A stretch of 64,000 nucleotides of DNA, from positions 185,855,956 to 185,919,955 of the forward strand of contig CP136063.1 in assembly GCA_032622095.1 (NCBI GenBank), written 5' to 3'. The number at the start of each line of letters is the position of its first letter. Positions within the stretch are counted from its first letter, which is position 1. Made by a program: the position numbers and the translations under genes. This DNA comes from Siphonodentalium dalli (Eukaryota > Mollusca > Scaphopoda > Gadilida > Siphonodentaliidae). The notes below the pieces were generated by a model, which saw only the letters and a list, made by a program, of their open reading frames with translations, was not told the origin of the DNA and did no database searches. Below, piece after piece: positions 1 through 11,960 of the stretch.

Positions 1-1396
1 GCTAGATATCGTGATATCTCATGACCATGTTTATTGTTCCACATAGAACTGTATTGTAGTCAGGTAGGAAAACAATGCAACGCACTTCAGAACAAGATGT
101 AGAAAGATAGCTGCAGGCAGCAAGCAATCCCTCGTAATACAAATCGGCAGTTCGCCAGAAATCGAGTTGGATGTCGTAGCTTTGGTTTGTGAACTTGCAA
201 ATGTTCGATTCGCCCGGGGTGGTGTCAAAACGAGTATATAGGAGGTATACTTGTCCATGGTACGGCATACGCCTATATCACTATATATATATGTTTGTGG
301 TTTATCACATTTGCGGCAATGTTTTTTATTTAGAAGCAACAGTATATATTACTCTCCCTGAAAATACATAGTAGGCCTACTCACGTCACCATATGGATTC
401 TCTGATAAATATGACACCCTCGAAATAGGCATGTAAACCCGAAATAACCCACATACTGGACGATGTATTATACTATACTATCAAGACCAAAACACTGAGA
501 CAATTTCTTATCCTGTTTTTTAAATTATCCCAGGGGAGAACAGACCATAACATGATAGTCGGTTGTATTTTATAGGGCATAATGTATGCAGTCTACTGGG
601 TGCATGGGTAGTCTAAAACCATGTTTAAACGACCCATATATAAAGAGTTACCACACCAGTGCAATAATTCACAGCAAAGGTGTCAACATGAACAAAGATA
701 GAGGTCATTGGTCGAGGAGTCCAGGATGGAACAAAGATCTGGAGAAATTTCAACCAACAATGATGTGGTCAACATTACAACGGAGTGGGTGACTGTCATT
801 TGGGATTGCGATTGCGATGAACTTAAATGACGCAAATTGAACTGAATATACTGGCTAATTATGAACGACTGCACTGCCCGGGTCATGCATTAAGTTATCG
901 ATGGAATTCGTCATTATCGAGATGAAAGACGAGGGACTCCCATTGTGAAGATAGAGGCGGGGTATTAAGCTATGTACACCGGATGGTCCTGCAGTGTTCA
1001 AACGAAGACGACGTTGTTGTCCTTCCGGTGTCAAAAGAATGTCAAAAGAATAGTTGAAAATATTGTGTGTGAACAGTTCATCAAGGATTCGTATGTGACG
1101 TGACAGTAATCACTGCATGTGATATATATAGGATTGAATGTTTGATGTGCATGTACTATACACACGATAGCCAAACTGGGAACGAAGTCTATAATTATAT
1201 GCAGAAAGATAATATATGTACGCATTATATATAATAAAGCTTCGTCCACAAACACTGCCAAATATGCCTGGTAAATGTTTTAAGGCGAATAAACGACAAT
1301 TGACATTCTACAATTTGCACGTTGAACTGCTTATATACGCATGGGTAGCGGTGTTTATTGATTGAGTACCATATGTAGCAAGAGCTTTAACTCTAC
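1..1396. other. Unrecognised sequence, no supported gene
   Basis: About 1.4 kb with only short open frames in all six frames, none with a domain I recognise and none bordered by convincing splice sites. Short TATATA runs occur near 280-295 and 1120-1215. I see no hairpin, tandem array or terminal repeat before the palindrome at 1397. Confidence 0.5.
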
Positions 1397-1482
1397 AACT
1401 GACTGTAAAAGCCAATATAGTATTCAAACGTGATGTATATATACATCACGTTTGAATACTATATTGGCTTTTACAGTCAGTT
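1397..1482. repeat. Perfect 86-bp palindrome with no spacer
   Basis: Bases 1397-1439 are the exact reverse complement of 1440-1482. The centre is a TATA step and there is no loop. The match breaks at 1396/1483 (C against T). The outer ends read AACTGACTGT and ACAGTCAGTT. The right edge abuts the truncated Helitron at 1483, so the palindrome may mark a rearrangement point. No target duplication is visible. It could be a MITE-like hairpin, a template-switch product, or a sequencing/assembly fold-back artefact. Confidence 0.9.
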
Positions 1483-2037
1483 TGGCTTTGACCTTGAATT
1501 GACCATTTTGAAGGTCAAGGTCAGGTCGGGGTCACGATTTGACCCGTACAAAACACTCCCCGGAGAAAATTACCCGTAGGTATCAAATTTCGTCGAAATC
1601 CGTCCAGCAGTTTTCCCGGTATATTAGATCATTTGTGGGTACCCGTTTTCAAGGTGAAGGTCACCTCTGGCGGAAAAACTGACCCGATGAAAATCTCCCC
1701 CATTCCTAGGAACCCCTAAGTACGAATCACACAACACGCTCATGTCTGGACACAGACACAACACGCTCATGTCTGGATACATACACGCTCTTTATCAACG
1801 ACACTGCGGATACGAACGCTCTTTAACTATCACGCGATTAACCCATGAATTCCCATTGCGGTGGCGGGGGAATGGAGAAGGAGTGCTCTGACGTTCTCCA
1901 AAACGGCGGAAAACACTGCCCGTTTGTTTTTAACCTTAGATTGGAAGTTTGAACTCAATCGGTCCCGCCGTTTTCCCGGCCATAGCTAACAGACAAACAA
2001 CAAACAGACAGACAGAAGTCCCAAAATATATAGTAGA
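1483..2037 (-). mobile_element. Helitron, 5' end and core, 3' end truncated (Hel-4)
   Basis: Read on the minus strand it starts at 2037 with TCTACTATATATTTTGGG, preceded by A, as expected for a canonical Helitron 5' end (TC after A). A run of GACAGACAGACA-type microsatellite follows. The interior is related to the element at 29593-30100 (shared 'gctcttta...cttgattaacc' and 'tctccaaaacg' stretches). The far end (1483-1700) carries about two units of the roughly 130-bp repeat with TGACCTTGACC that also fills 3720-4220. No CTRR end with hairpin is present; the element stops at the palindrome edge. Confidence 0.6.
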
Positions 2038-2059
2038 TAAAATAAAGCCAGCGTGTACA

Positions 2060-2292
2060 CAGGATGTGGATAAACACCACATGCACGGGCTCCGTACCGC
2101 CCATGTGTTGTCTATGGGGGTGATTTTAGTGAACTCAACAGTGCGGGGTGTCCCGAAAGCCCGCACACGGGTGGACGGGGCTCGCTTCCATACAGATGCA
2201 TGTGTCGCTATTAACCCATATAGGCCCAACCTGCCAGGATTGCAATAGTTTAGCGCAATAACAAGAGACGCAGCCCGGATCCCCATGTCGCC
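2060..2292 (+). repeat. Inverted-repeat family C, left copy
   Basis: About 230 bp whose reverse complement is recognisable at 4586-4825. Shared blocks include GGACACCCCGCACTGTT (on the minus strand here), CGACATGGGG near the outer end and CCCATAGACA in the middle. Divergence is clear, so it is old. The two copies flank repeat D1 and could be the arms of an older foldback into which D1 inserted. The open frames here, on both strands, are explained by GC-rich repeat sequence. Confidence 0.6.
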
Positions 2293-3725
2293 CTCGTATC
2301 GCTATATGTTTGCCGAGAACCATGCCCGTAACGCCCCTGTGGTGTCTAGTGGTAATTACGCCACACAGTGGTGTACACTGGTGTAGAGTTTTTCATATTG
2401 TGTGGTCGATCGATAATCCACTGGGCGATTGTATTATGGTTATTTCGTACTTGAGTATAAATCATACCGATAGTTACGATAGTACGACAAAGATTAGCAC
2501 ATGTGTTTACGTCACCGGTGTAATTGTGGGGACATGTTTCTATTATGAAGGTTCGCTATCCCGAAGGTCCGCTATTCCGAAGGTTCTCTATTCCGAAGGA
2601 TTTTGTTATTTTTAGGTTAATTCTATTTTCTAAAGTATTGAGACTAATTTGAGAGGGTTCATTTTCACAAAGATTCTTTTTATGGAGTGTGCGCTCACAT
2701 CCGAACTGATCCTGCGCGCATACCCATTACAGATACAGGAGGAAATAACTTAACTTAGAACATTAAATGTGATTTTGTTTTGTTTTCGCGGGCTTTCTTG
2801 AGATGTAATGTCATTACGTGGGCCCATACCGTTGAATTATTGGCATATAATATGAATGTTGTGGTATATATGGACCCTCCCGCATTGGGACATGACACAG
2901 GTACAGTTGACTTAAGTGATGTTCTGTGTGGGCTCCAATTTGGAGTTCAATATTTTAAGGGCCAAATTTAGAATTTTATGGGTCCATACCTTTGAACTCT
3001 GGGCATATAATATGAATATTGGGGGGCATGTGTCTATTCCGAAGGTTCACTATCCCGAAGGTCCACTATTCCGAAATTTCTCTGAATGTTCGCTATTCCG
3101 AAGGTTCACAAATCCGAAGGTTCGTTATTCCAAAGGTTCTGTGTTCCGAAGGTTTTTGTTATTTTAAGGTTAATTCTATATTCTAAAGTATTGAGAGGGT
3201 TCATTATCACGAAGATTCTTTTCATGAAGGAAATAACTTAAAACATTAAATGTGATTTTGTTTTGTTTTCGCGGGTTTTCTTGAGTTTAATGTCATAACG
3301 TATGACCTTATTTCTCATTACATATTCACGCCAAGCAGCCCACACAATTGCTATGTTTCCATGCGATTTAATGTGATTACGTGTGACCTAATATCTCAAT
3401 AATCTGAGGCAAAAGTGCGCCTACTAAAGGCGAATTATAACAGTTGGGGCTATAACGCTCAATGAATTATGGAGGCTATAACAAACTGCGCAGCAGAATA
3501 TCGCTGAATGGACGAGTATGAGATGAGCCTAACTGCAATTGTGACTTTGTTTAAAGGCCCACTTAATTTTCGAGTCATTCATTTTTTATAGTATATACGG
3601 TTTTAATAACAATTTATGCCATAAAATTTGAATAAAATACTATAATTCATCACCATTTGAAACGCAGAATACTTCTATCTCCTAGTTTGAAACACCTTTA
3701 AAATACCGCGTCGTATATCTAGCAA

Positions 3726-4220
3726 TTAGCAACCAACATGTCCTCTTCGGCTTTCCATAGATTTCAACGTAATTTGATACTTATGGGTATTTGTGTCCGG
3801 GAAGTGTTTTGGGCGTGACCCCGACCTGACCTTGACCTTTAAAACTGTCAACGCAAGGTAAATTTGGGTAAAACGGACAAATTTCGGCGAAATTTGATAC
3901 CTATGGATACCTTTTTCCGGGGAGAGTTTGAACGGGTCAAATCGTGACCTCGGCGTGACCTTGACCTTCAATGTGGTCAATCAAAGGTCAAATCGGATGG
4001 ATTTCAACGACATTTGATACCTATGGATACTTTTGTCGGGGGAGTGTTTTGGACGGGTCAAATCATGACTCCGACCTTACATTGACCTTCAAAATTGTTC
4101 ATTAAAGGTCAAGTGGGGTAAATTTAAACGGACGGATTTCGACGAAATTTGATACCTAGGGGTACTTTTCTCCGGGTGGGGGTGTTTTGGACGGGTCAAA
4201 TCATGCCCCTGACCTGACCT
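3726..4220 (+). repeat. Tandem array of about 130-bp units with TGACCTTGACCTT
   Basis: The anchor 'TTGATAC' ends at 3780, 3900, 4020 and 4155; in copy D2 the same anchor ends at 8558, about 8688, 8818 and 8952, so the base unit is about 130 bp and copy 1 has small deletions. Each unit carries GACGGGTCAAATC and TGACCTTGACCTT. The minus strand reads TCAAGGTCA, the monomer site preferred by NR5A/ERR-type nuclear receptors (known motif; any function here is inference). The open frame across this block is a repeat artefact. Confidence 0.8.
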
Positions 4221-4238
4221 GACCTCAGATGGGAAACA

Positions 4239-4268
4239 GGCCGGGCGAAGTCGGGCCCATCAGCTTGT
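4239..4268 (+). other. Helitron-like 3' terminus inside D1
   Basis: GGCCGGGCGAAGTCGGGCC is followed by CATCAG, CTTG and T. The D2 counterpart (9081-9111) reads GCCCGGGTGAAGTCGGGC, TATCAG, CTTG, T. The geometry matches the CTAG ends of the Helitrons at 29593, 30101 and 35339 (AGCCCG...CGGGCT, CATCGG, CTAG, T). CTTG departs from the usual CTRR. This suggests the D repeat includes the 3' part of a rolling-circle element. Confidence 0.5.
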
Positions 4269-4585
4269 GTAATAAAGAAGACAGTGTGAAGAAAGTAATG
4301 TATGACACGAGAAACGGGAAAACTTGAAATATGGAAGTATGCAAATTTCCCACATAAAATTTGAAAGCTAGTTTATAGAATAATTGTATTATAATTTATA
4401 TTTATGGCTAATAATATGATATTGGTGGCGTTACCATTTCTGACTATGGTTTTCTTGTTTTAAAGTGGCCACGGGGTCGCTGCCACACAGAAGCGCCAGT
4501 CTTCGTGGGCGATTCGCACTTGTTTCTTCGTGAATGTATAGTCGACGATAGTTCCGCTTGATGTGTGGAGTTCTTATCTGTACGG

Positions 4586-4825
4586 TGGCGACATGGGGTC
4601 CGGACTGCGTGTCTTGTCATTACGGGCACACTATATTGCAATTCTGGCAAGTTAGGGGTTATATTAGCACAAGTTACACTTCTGTGTGGCCGCGACCCAT
4701 CCCGGCCCATCCGTGTATGGGTTTTCGTGACACCCCGCACTGTTCTGGTCACTAAAATCATAGACATAAAACCCATAGACACAACAGCGGTGGTCCGGGC
4801 TGCATGCCCCGGGGGTGTTTAGTCA
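4586..4825 (-). repeat. Inverted-repeat family C, right copy
   Basis: Reverse-complement relative of 2060-2292, starting at the GGTGGCGACATGGGG block. Small indels separate the two. A GTCACACCGTGCATG stretch closes it. No open frame survives alignment with its partner, so it is not read as coding. Confidence 0.55.
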
Positions 4826-4830
4826 CACCG

Positions 4831-5086
4831 TGCATGTAAACATAGCCTAAGTACATAATTCAGAAGCATTAAGACTCATTTTCGTTCGTTCCAATTTAGA
4901 CTCATTTCGTTCCTTGTGAAACTTATACCCAACTAACTGCTATATATATATAGGTATATCCTCTGAAAGACACGAATGCATGCATTGACGCTTGTGCTAT
5001 ACGGTATATATCTAATAATTTACTATATATTATAGAACCAAAATTGACTTTTGGTGTGAACGTGAAGAGAATAAGCACGAAATAAG
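4831..5086. other. Unrecognised AT-rich spacer
   Basis: No gene-like open frame. TATATATATA runs occur near 4941 and 5005. Nothing else is supported. Confidence 0.4.
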
Positions 5087-5575
5087 CCAATGTATTCTCT
5101 TATATATGCAAGTCCGGTCGCATCGCATATATAAGAGAATCCATTGGCCTAACAAATTTTATATAATTTTTTTAGAATGTATGAAAAAATATAAAAAAAT
5201 AATAAAAAATTGTTAAAGAATATATAAGAAATAATTATAATAAAAGTGATAAAAAATTGTTAGAGAATGTCAGAAAAAAATATAAACAATGATAAAGAAT
5301 GTAAGAAAAAATGATAAAAATGATAAAATTGTTAAAGAATGTTAGAAAAAAATGATATAAATGATAAAATTGTTTAAAGAATATAAGAAAAGATGATAAA
5401 AATTGTTATAGAATGTAAAGAGACAAATTTATAAAATTTTTTACAGAATGTAAGAAAAAATGATAAACAAAATTATCAAAATTGTTAAAGAATGTAAAAA
5501 AAATAATATATTTAATTGATAAAAAATGATAACAAATTGTTAGGCCATGCAATGCATTCTCTTATATATCCATTG
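5087..5575. mobile_element. Foldback element E1: terminal hairpins around an AT-rich array
   Basis: The left end is a hairpin (5087-5147): CCAATGTATTCTCTTATATA pairs with TATATAAGAGAATCCATTGG. It is followed by GGCCTAAC. The right end has GTTAGGCC and then the same CATTCTCTTATATATCCATTG half-hairpin. Between lie about 380 bp of degenerate units of the form 'aaattgttaaagaatgtaagaaaaaatgataaa'. A compact relative without the AT array lies at 41212-41356. Long inverted ends plus a low-complexity middle suggest a foldback-type element; no target duplication is clear. Confidence 0.65.
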
Positions 5576-6650
5576 ACACATGGTCTTTAATGTTGCGCCT
5601 GCGCAGCTCCCGTCATCAAAGGTTTAATGTTTGAACCGAATCACCTGCGTATCGGTTTAGTAAATCAGGCACCCGTTGCGTTATAAATGAACTTTAGTTG
5701 ATAATTTCAAAATCAGCAATTTGAAGAAATTGATCTCACATAATTATGTGAATCACAGAGTGGCCTGCTGACACCAGGGGCCAAGTGTATGGCGTTTAAC
5801 CCGTTCTTAACCAAACACTCATTGACGAATAGTTCCCATGGGAAATATGAATATTATATATTTCCCACCAATGGAAAGGAATCCTAATTCTGCAATTATA
5901 TTATTTCGCATGTCTCCCATATATAGCTATATCTCCTGCACACCCCTCCAAAATTTGGAGTCCAAATGAATAATATATCATTCCATTAATGTATACCTTT
6001 ATAACTGATGGGAGAATCCATTTAGTAAAGAAATAATTAATCGCTGATGACGTACATAACGTACTGACATGGATGTTGGATATTGGTAAAAAGATATTAT
6101 ATATATATAGGCCACCGAAAAGTTCATTGGAAAAGTATGTCTTATGACAGAGTATATAGTGTAATTGTCAGGTTTAGATTTGGAACGTCAACGTCGTACA
6201 TCGAGCATCGACAGACGTACTGCAGTTAGACCTATAGTTCAGTGTATATAGTCTATAATGTTTTATGTCAGTCCTATGTTCTAATTCCACACGAAGTTCG
6301 TGCACGAAGTTCGTGGACCAGTTTCAATCGCTTTAACCCTATAATGCGAAACTTGAAACGAACGTATCTTACAATCCGTATTAGATATGCATGCGATCGC
6401 TATATATATACTCGAGCGAAACCAATCAATGTCCGTTTTAAATTAAAAATTGTGTTTCAGGGCGTCATTTTCAAAACATATATAGGGCCCATGCATACAT
6501 GGCAAATGAGAAACGTTGGAGGCACTGCACGCTGGGCCCAATGTGATGTGTTAATTTCTTCATGTGTGCGAACAACTATATAATATAGCTATAATTTTAT
6601 TTGCATGTTTATTTGCTACTCCAGATCGCCACATGGCGTTTAAGATATGT
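5576..6650. other. Unrecognised sequence, no supported gene
   Basis: About 1.07 kb. The longest open frame (6242-6583, plus strand) has no recognisable motif and sits in AT-rich DNA with TATATATA runs (6095-6110, 6398-6406). No tandem array, terminal repeat or RNA gene was seen. Confidence 0.4.
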
Positions 6651-7123
6651 ATGAGGGTATAACCCCCCCCCCACCCTTTCGGTACGCGGGATTCAGGGTG
6701 TTTTGAAGCCGTACGCGGGATTCATACCCCGAATTAACTGGTATTCGGGTTCAAGCAAAGCATCTTGGACGCAGGTTTTGATGGCGCAAAATAATATTTT
6801 GTGCTAGTTATCTGTTTGAATGAGTGGGTAGAATAGCTTCTTGGGCATATTCTACCACCATGCCATCACACACTATCATTAATCGTATCATAACGGCCTC
6901 ATAACGCGACCGGCGTCTCTTCGGTCGTTAACCGGAAAGCGTCAGGAAACTATATTTGATTTGTGTTGCAGTTCCAAACTTTTAATTAACCGGTATATTA
7001 AAACAGTCAATTTGTATGTCATTTATCACATATTATTTCTGAACATGTATTCAGGATTCACCCCCCCCCCAAATTAACTGGTATTCAGGATTCAGGGGGA
7101 GGGGGGGGGGGTGATACCCTCAT
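6651..7123. mobile_element. MITE with C/G-rich terminal inverted repeats
   Basis: The left end ATGAGGGTATAACCCCCCCC (6651) matches the right end GGGGGGGGTGATACCCTCAT (ends 7123) as an inverted repeat with one mismatch. An 'AATTAACTGGTATTC' block occurs inside near both ends (about 6733 and 7074), and 'GTACGCGGGATTCA' is repeated near the left end. Total about 473 bp with no coding capacity. The right end directly abuts repeat D2. No target duplication could be fixed because of the homopolymer ends. Confidence 0.65.
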
Positions 7124-9301
7124 TACGCCACCGTAGTGTGGTGTTTCTAGCTTTTGGTTTTTTGATATCGCATGGTCGATCGATAATTCACTGGGTGATT
7201 GTACATTCGGCAAACCTCGTCAGATTCCGTCACCGTTTCATCGTACCGATAATTACGAGAGTACAACTAAGATTGGCACTTGTGTTTACGTCACCGGTGT
7301 AATTGTGGGGACATGCTTCTATTATGAAGGTTTGCTATCCCGAAGGTCCGCTATTCCGAAGGTTCTCTATTCCGAAGGTTTTTGTTATTTTTAGGTTAAT
7401 TCTATATTTTAAAGTATTGAGACTAATTTGAGAGGGTTCATTTTCACAAAGATTCTTTATATGGAGTGTGCGCTCACATCCGAACTGATCATGCGCGCAC
7501 ACCGATACAGATACAGGAGGAAATAACTTAACTTAGAACATTAAATGTGATTTTGTTTTGTTTTCGCTGGTTTTCTTGAGATTTTATGTCATTACGTGGG
7601 CCCATACCTTTGAATTCTTGGCATATACTATGCATGTTGTGGTATATATGGACCCTCCCGCATTGGGACATGACATAGGTTCAGTTGACTTAAGTGGTGT
7701 TCTGTGTGTGCTCCAATTTGGAGTTCAATATTTTAAGGGCCAAGTTTAGAATTTTATGGGTACATACCTTTGAACTCTGGGCATATAATATGAATATTGG
7801 GGGGCATGTCTCTATTCCGAATGTTCACTATCCCGAAGGTCCACTATTCCGAAATTTCTCTGAATGTTCGCTATTCCGAAGGTTCACCAATCCGAAGGTT
7901 CGTTATTCCGAAGGTTCTGTGTTCCAAAGATTTTTTTTATTTTAAGGTTAATTCTATATTCTAAAGTAACGAGAGGGTTCATTATCACGAAGATTCTTTT
8001 TATGAAGGAAATAACGTAAAACATTAAATGTGATTTTGTTTTGTTTTCGAGGGTTTTCTTGAGTTTAATGTCATTACGTATGACCTTATTTCTCATTACA
8101 TATTCACGCCAAGGAGCCCACACAATTGCTATGTTACGATGCGATTTAATGTGATTATGTGTGACCTAATATCTCAATAATCTGAGGCAATAGTACGCCT
8201 GCTAAAGGCGAATTATAACAGTTGGGGGTATAACGCTCAATAAATACTGGAGGCTATAACAAACTGCGCAGTAGAATATCGCTGAATGGACGAGTATGAG
8301 ATGAGCCTAAATGCAATTGTGACTTTGTTTAAAGGCCCACTTAATTTTCGAGTCATTAATTTTTTATAGTATATACGGTTTTAATAACAATTTATGCCAT
8401 AAAATTTGAATAAACTACTATAATTCATCACCATTTGAAAGGCAGAATACTTCTATCTCCTAGTTTGAAACACCTTCAAAATACCGCGTCGTATATCTAG
8501 CAATAAGCAACCAACATGTCCTCCTCGGCTTTCCATAGATTTCAACGTAATTTGATACTTATGGGTATTTGTGTCCGGGAAGTGTTTTGAACGGGTCAAA
8601 TCGTGACCCCGACCTGACCTTGACCTTTAAAACTGTCAATGCAAGGTCAATTTGGGTAAAACGGACAAATTTCGGCGAAATTTTATACCTAGGGATACTT
8701 TGGTCCGAGGAGAGTTTTGAACGGGTCAAATCGTGACCTCGGCCTGACCTTGACCTTCAATATGGCCAATCAAAGGTCAACTCGGATAAAACGGATAGAT
8801 TTCGACGAAATTTGATACCTATGGGTACTTTTGTCGGGGGGGGGGGTGTTTTGGACGGGTCAAATCATGACTCTGACCTTACCTTGACCTTCAAAATTGT
8901 TAATTAAAGTTCAAGTTGGGTAAAACGGACGGATTTCGACGAAATATGATACCTATGGGTAGTTTTCTACGGGTGGGGGTGTTTTGGACTGGACAAATCA
9001 TGACCCTGACCTGACCTTGACTTTCGAAATAGTCAATTGAAGGTCAAATCGCACCTTTCACCGGAAAGCAGATGGGAAACAGCCCGGGTGAAGTCGGGCC
9101 TATCAGCTTGTGTAATAAAGAAGACAGTTTGATGAAAGTAATGTATGCCACGAGAAACGGGAAAACTTGAAATATGGAAGTACGCAAATTTCCCGCATAA
9201 AATTTGAAAGCTAGTTTATAGAATAATTGTATTATTATTTATATTTATGGCTAATAATACGATCTTGGTGGCGTTACCATTTCTGACTATGGTTTTCTTG
9301 T
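7122..9301 (+). repeat. Dispersed repeat D, copy 2
   Basis: Second copy of the 2.1-kb repeat at 2346-4458, with the same order of blocks: CCGAAGG arrays at about 7335-7380 and 7815-7930; TGACCTTGACCTT units at about 8520-9050; the Helitron-like 3' end at 9081-9111; and the terminal tail ending in CTATGGTTTTCTTG. Its array units keep the full 130-bp length that copy 1 has lost in places. Neither copy encodes a protein I can recognise. Confidence 0.75.
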
Positions 9302-11960
9302 GTATATATGTATACAGGTTTGCAGACACAAACACGCGTAAATCGTCGCTAATAAAAACGACTGATAATATAAGCGATAAATTGCCATTGTTCTGTCGAA
9401 TTAACTGCGGCAAATTATGTTGATTCCATAGAAATGCTATGCCGTTCAGATAGAAAGGGGGAATGTATGGAATTCTACAGAAGAGAACGCCTGTGGTATC
9501 ACAGTAATGCATTTAATCGGCTTTACATATACTATAGTCCTATTTAGAGGATAAGACCTTAATCTCCGACGCTTCCACCAACACCGTGTCAATCGGGGAG
9601 CGGTCTTTGTGCTAGAATCCCTTTCAACAATATTGTTCCATTAACCAAGTTTTATATAGAGCCTATATATTCTAATGTTTTTATTAGGACTGCATGAGAA
9701 GTAAACATTGCTTATCCATTGAACGTATACATATATATATATGCGTCCTATATATATATAATTATATATAGAGGCATTTTAGCAATACATGCATATACAC
9801 CATGCATGTAACTTATGAGGAACATTAATTGTAAAATCTGAGAGCTTGTTTTTGTTAAGGTTTGAGTATACAATGCGCTGTGCTGTGTAAAATGTTTGCA
9901 CATAAGCAGATATAAAGCTATAGGTTCACGTCCCGAAGTGCATCATACAATGATCGTAGATATAACATATATACAGGGGTGAGGGTGTGTGTGCACATGT
10001 GTGTGTGTTCAAGAGCCGAATGTTTTGGACCCCTCATCTTTGTTCCTATTTATATTACCAATGCCGCCTGATGCCATGCACAAAAGAAATCCGATTGGAC
10101 AACATGATAATATATTACTAATAAAACAAACACGTAATAGCTGTGCTGACAGATTGATGTACATATATACGGACGGACACACATATCTCCTGTAGGTATC
10201 ATATTAAACATACATGAGGCTATAACTCATGTGATATGTTTAGCCTGTTGTTGAGTTTAACCGGATATTTAAGTACAAACAGTATGGGTCGACAAGTTGC
10301 TCTCAACTGCACGGAGAGGTCGGGGTATATATGAGGTGCGTGTTTACCTATCCTAAACAACAAGTGCGCACTCAACAACCTAAACTAAGTCATGGGTTGT
10401 TATGTCAATCTTTCTTTCTGGTTTTAGTGTATTAAATTCGAAGCAATAAACACTCATACCGAGTCCGTGCCTCCATAAATCTGATATAGATATACACAAC
10501 TTCCGTAATTCTCTCCACGAATGCAAAGTATACACACGGATTACAAGGACGTGGATAGGTGGTATCTATTGGGAGGGGGTCAACCGCTGAATTTCCAACT
10601 GCATCCCCGCCCCTTGAACCAAGCCAAACTCCCAAGTTCGTGTTTTAATTGATTATTAGTTTTTTGACGGACCATGTTTCGACCCGGTGGGAGAAATTTT
10701 GAAATCTGAACCTGTAAACTGTATAATCCCATATATATATAGCATCTAGAAGTCTAAATTTATTAGCAGTTTTTGACTGGCCACTGGGGAGGGACCAGTC
10801 CCCCTCAGCCCAGTGGAAGAAAATGTAAAAATCCTATAGCATCTCAAGCTCTCCAAATTTAAAAAAAGGTAAGAAATTTCCAACTTTTGAACATTTTTAA
10901 GTGGGGAGGGGGGGGGGGGTTCATAATGTCTAATCGTAAACTATATATATAGGGAGGGATGGGACTTTCATCTTAATGGTCAGGAGAATAAAACATTTGA
11001 CGCTTATATTACAACCTTTCAACCGATATTTCAGTAATTGTTTAGGATTTCGCAAATAACGTATACACATAAATCAAACTTCGACAACGTCGGTTGGCCA
11101 AACTGATTTTAATATCTTGTAACCATCTTAGATATATACATTTGAAATGGATTTAAATGTTGTTATATATAGCCTGGAACAAACAACATTAAAAATAGCG
11201 TACACGAAGCGCCAATTTACACTCTAATTTCCTTATACATAGTATATATATAGGGTGGGTCGCTATTCGTAAGAATAATAACCATATATAATTTCTATTC
11301 AGCGAACTTGTGAGCGTGTGTCATTATATATCTTAAATTACGTCAAGTGATATTTCAATACACGACCTATACACCTGACTGTGGATCTGTTGCCCCATTA
11401 ATATGAAGTTGAGAAAGCTCTATAGAAGGAATTTAACCCTTTCTATACTGAAATGATTCTCCCATTCAATTACAAAAGTATACATTGCATGGAATGGTCT
11501 ATTATAATTTATATTCATTTTGAGGGATCTTCAGGAAATATAAGCAGACGACAGTCAGACGAAACGATAATACAAGTGCAGAAGGATGCATACTCTTTGG
11601 TGTGAACTGTTCAGATGATAAGTTCAACAAACTTATTACCAAACTCCGTGCTGCAGCGCGCTCTCCATTGTCACTGCGATATATCACTGCCGGAAGGATG
11701 GTATATATACTTGGCGGACTGATACGTCTATTTTTTTTACGTATAGTCGGACATATGTTTAGTCACCTATTATCTTATTTTGTCAACCAAAGTAATTCTT
11801 TCGGTGTTTATAAGAGCAATATGAACTGAGCCAGACATATAGACAATTTTAATCCTAAAACACTGAAGACCACTGAAATGTTCACTGCCTGATAACCAGT
11901 TAAGATGAAGCATGCAGCCGGATAACAAAATACGACAGTTTTCCGGGAAACCACATGTTA
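9302..11960. other. Unrecognised sequence, no supported gene
   Basis: About 2.66 kb without a recognisable gene, array or element ends. AT dinucleotide runs occur near 9730-9770, and a GT-rich run at about 9983-10008. An imperfect hairpin (AAACATACATGAG against CTCATGTGATATGTTT) lies at 10206-10241. A G-run interrupted by one A is near 10898-10918. The open frame on the minus strand at 10432-10635 has no motif I recognise. Confidence 0.4.

Larger units (their letters stand above)
2346..4458 (+). repeat. Dispersed repeat D, copy 1
   Basis: Near-colinear with 7122-9301, from 'attacgccac' to 'ctatggttttcttg', with different sequence outside, so it is a dispersed repeat rather than a duplication of the whole locus. 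Contents in order: a TCGATCGATAAT stretch; a short array of CTATTCCGAAGGTTC units (about 2543-2600); an AT-rich block with an internal duplicate; a second CCGAAGG array (about 3030-3155); four roughly 120-135-bp units with TGACCTTGACCTT (3720-4220); a Helitron-like 3' hairpin and CTTG at 4241-4267; and a 190-bp tail. The last 65 bp of the tail recur alone, inverted, at 34522-34586. Confidence 0.75.
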
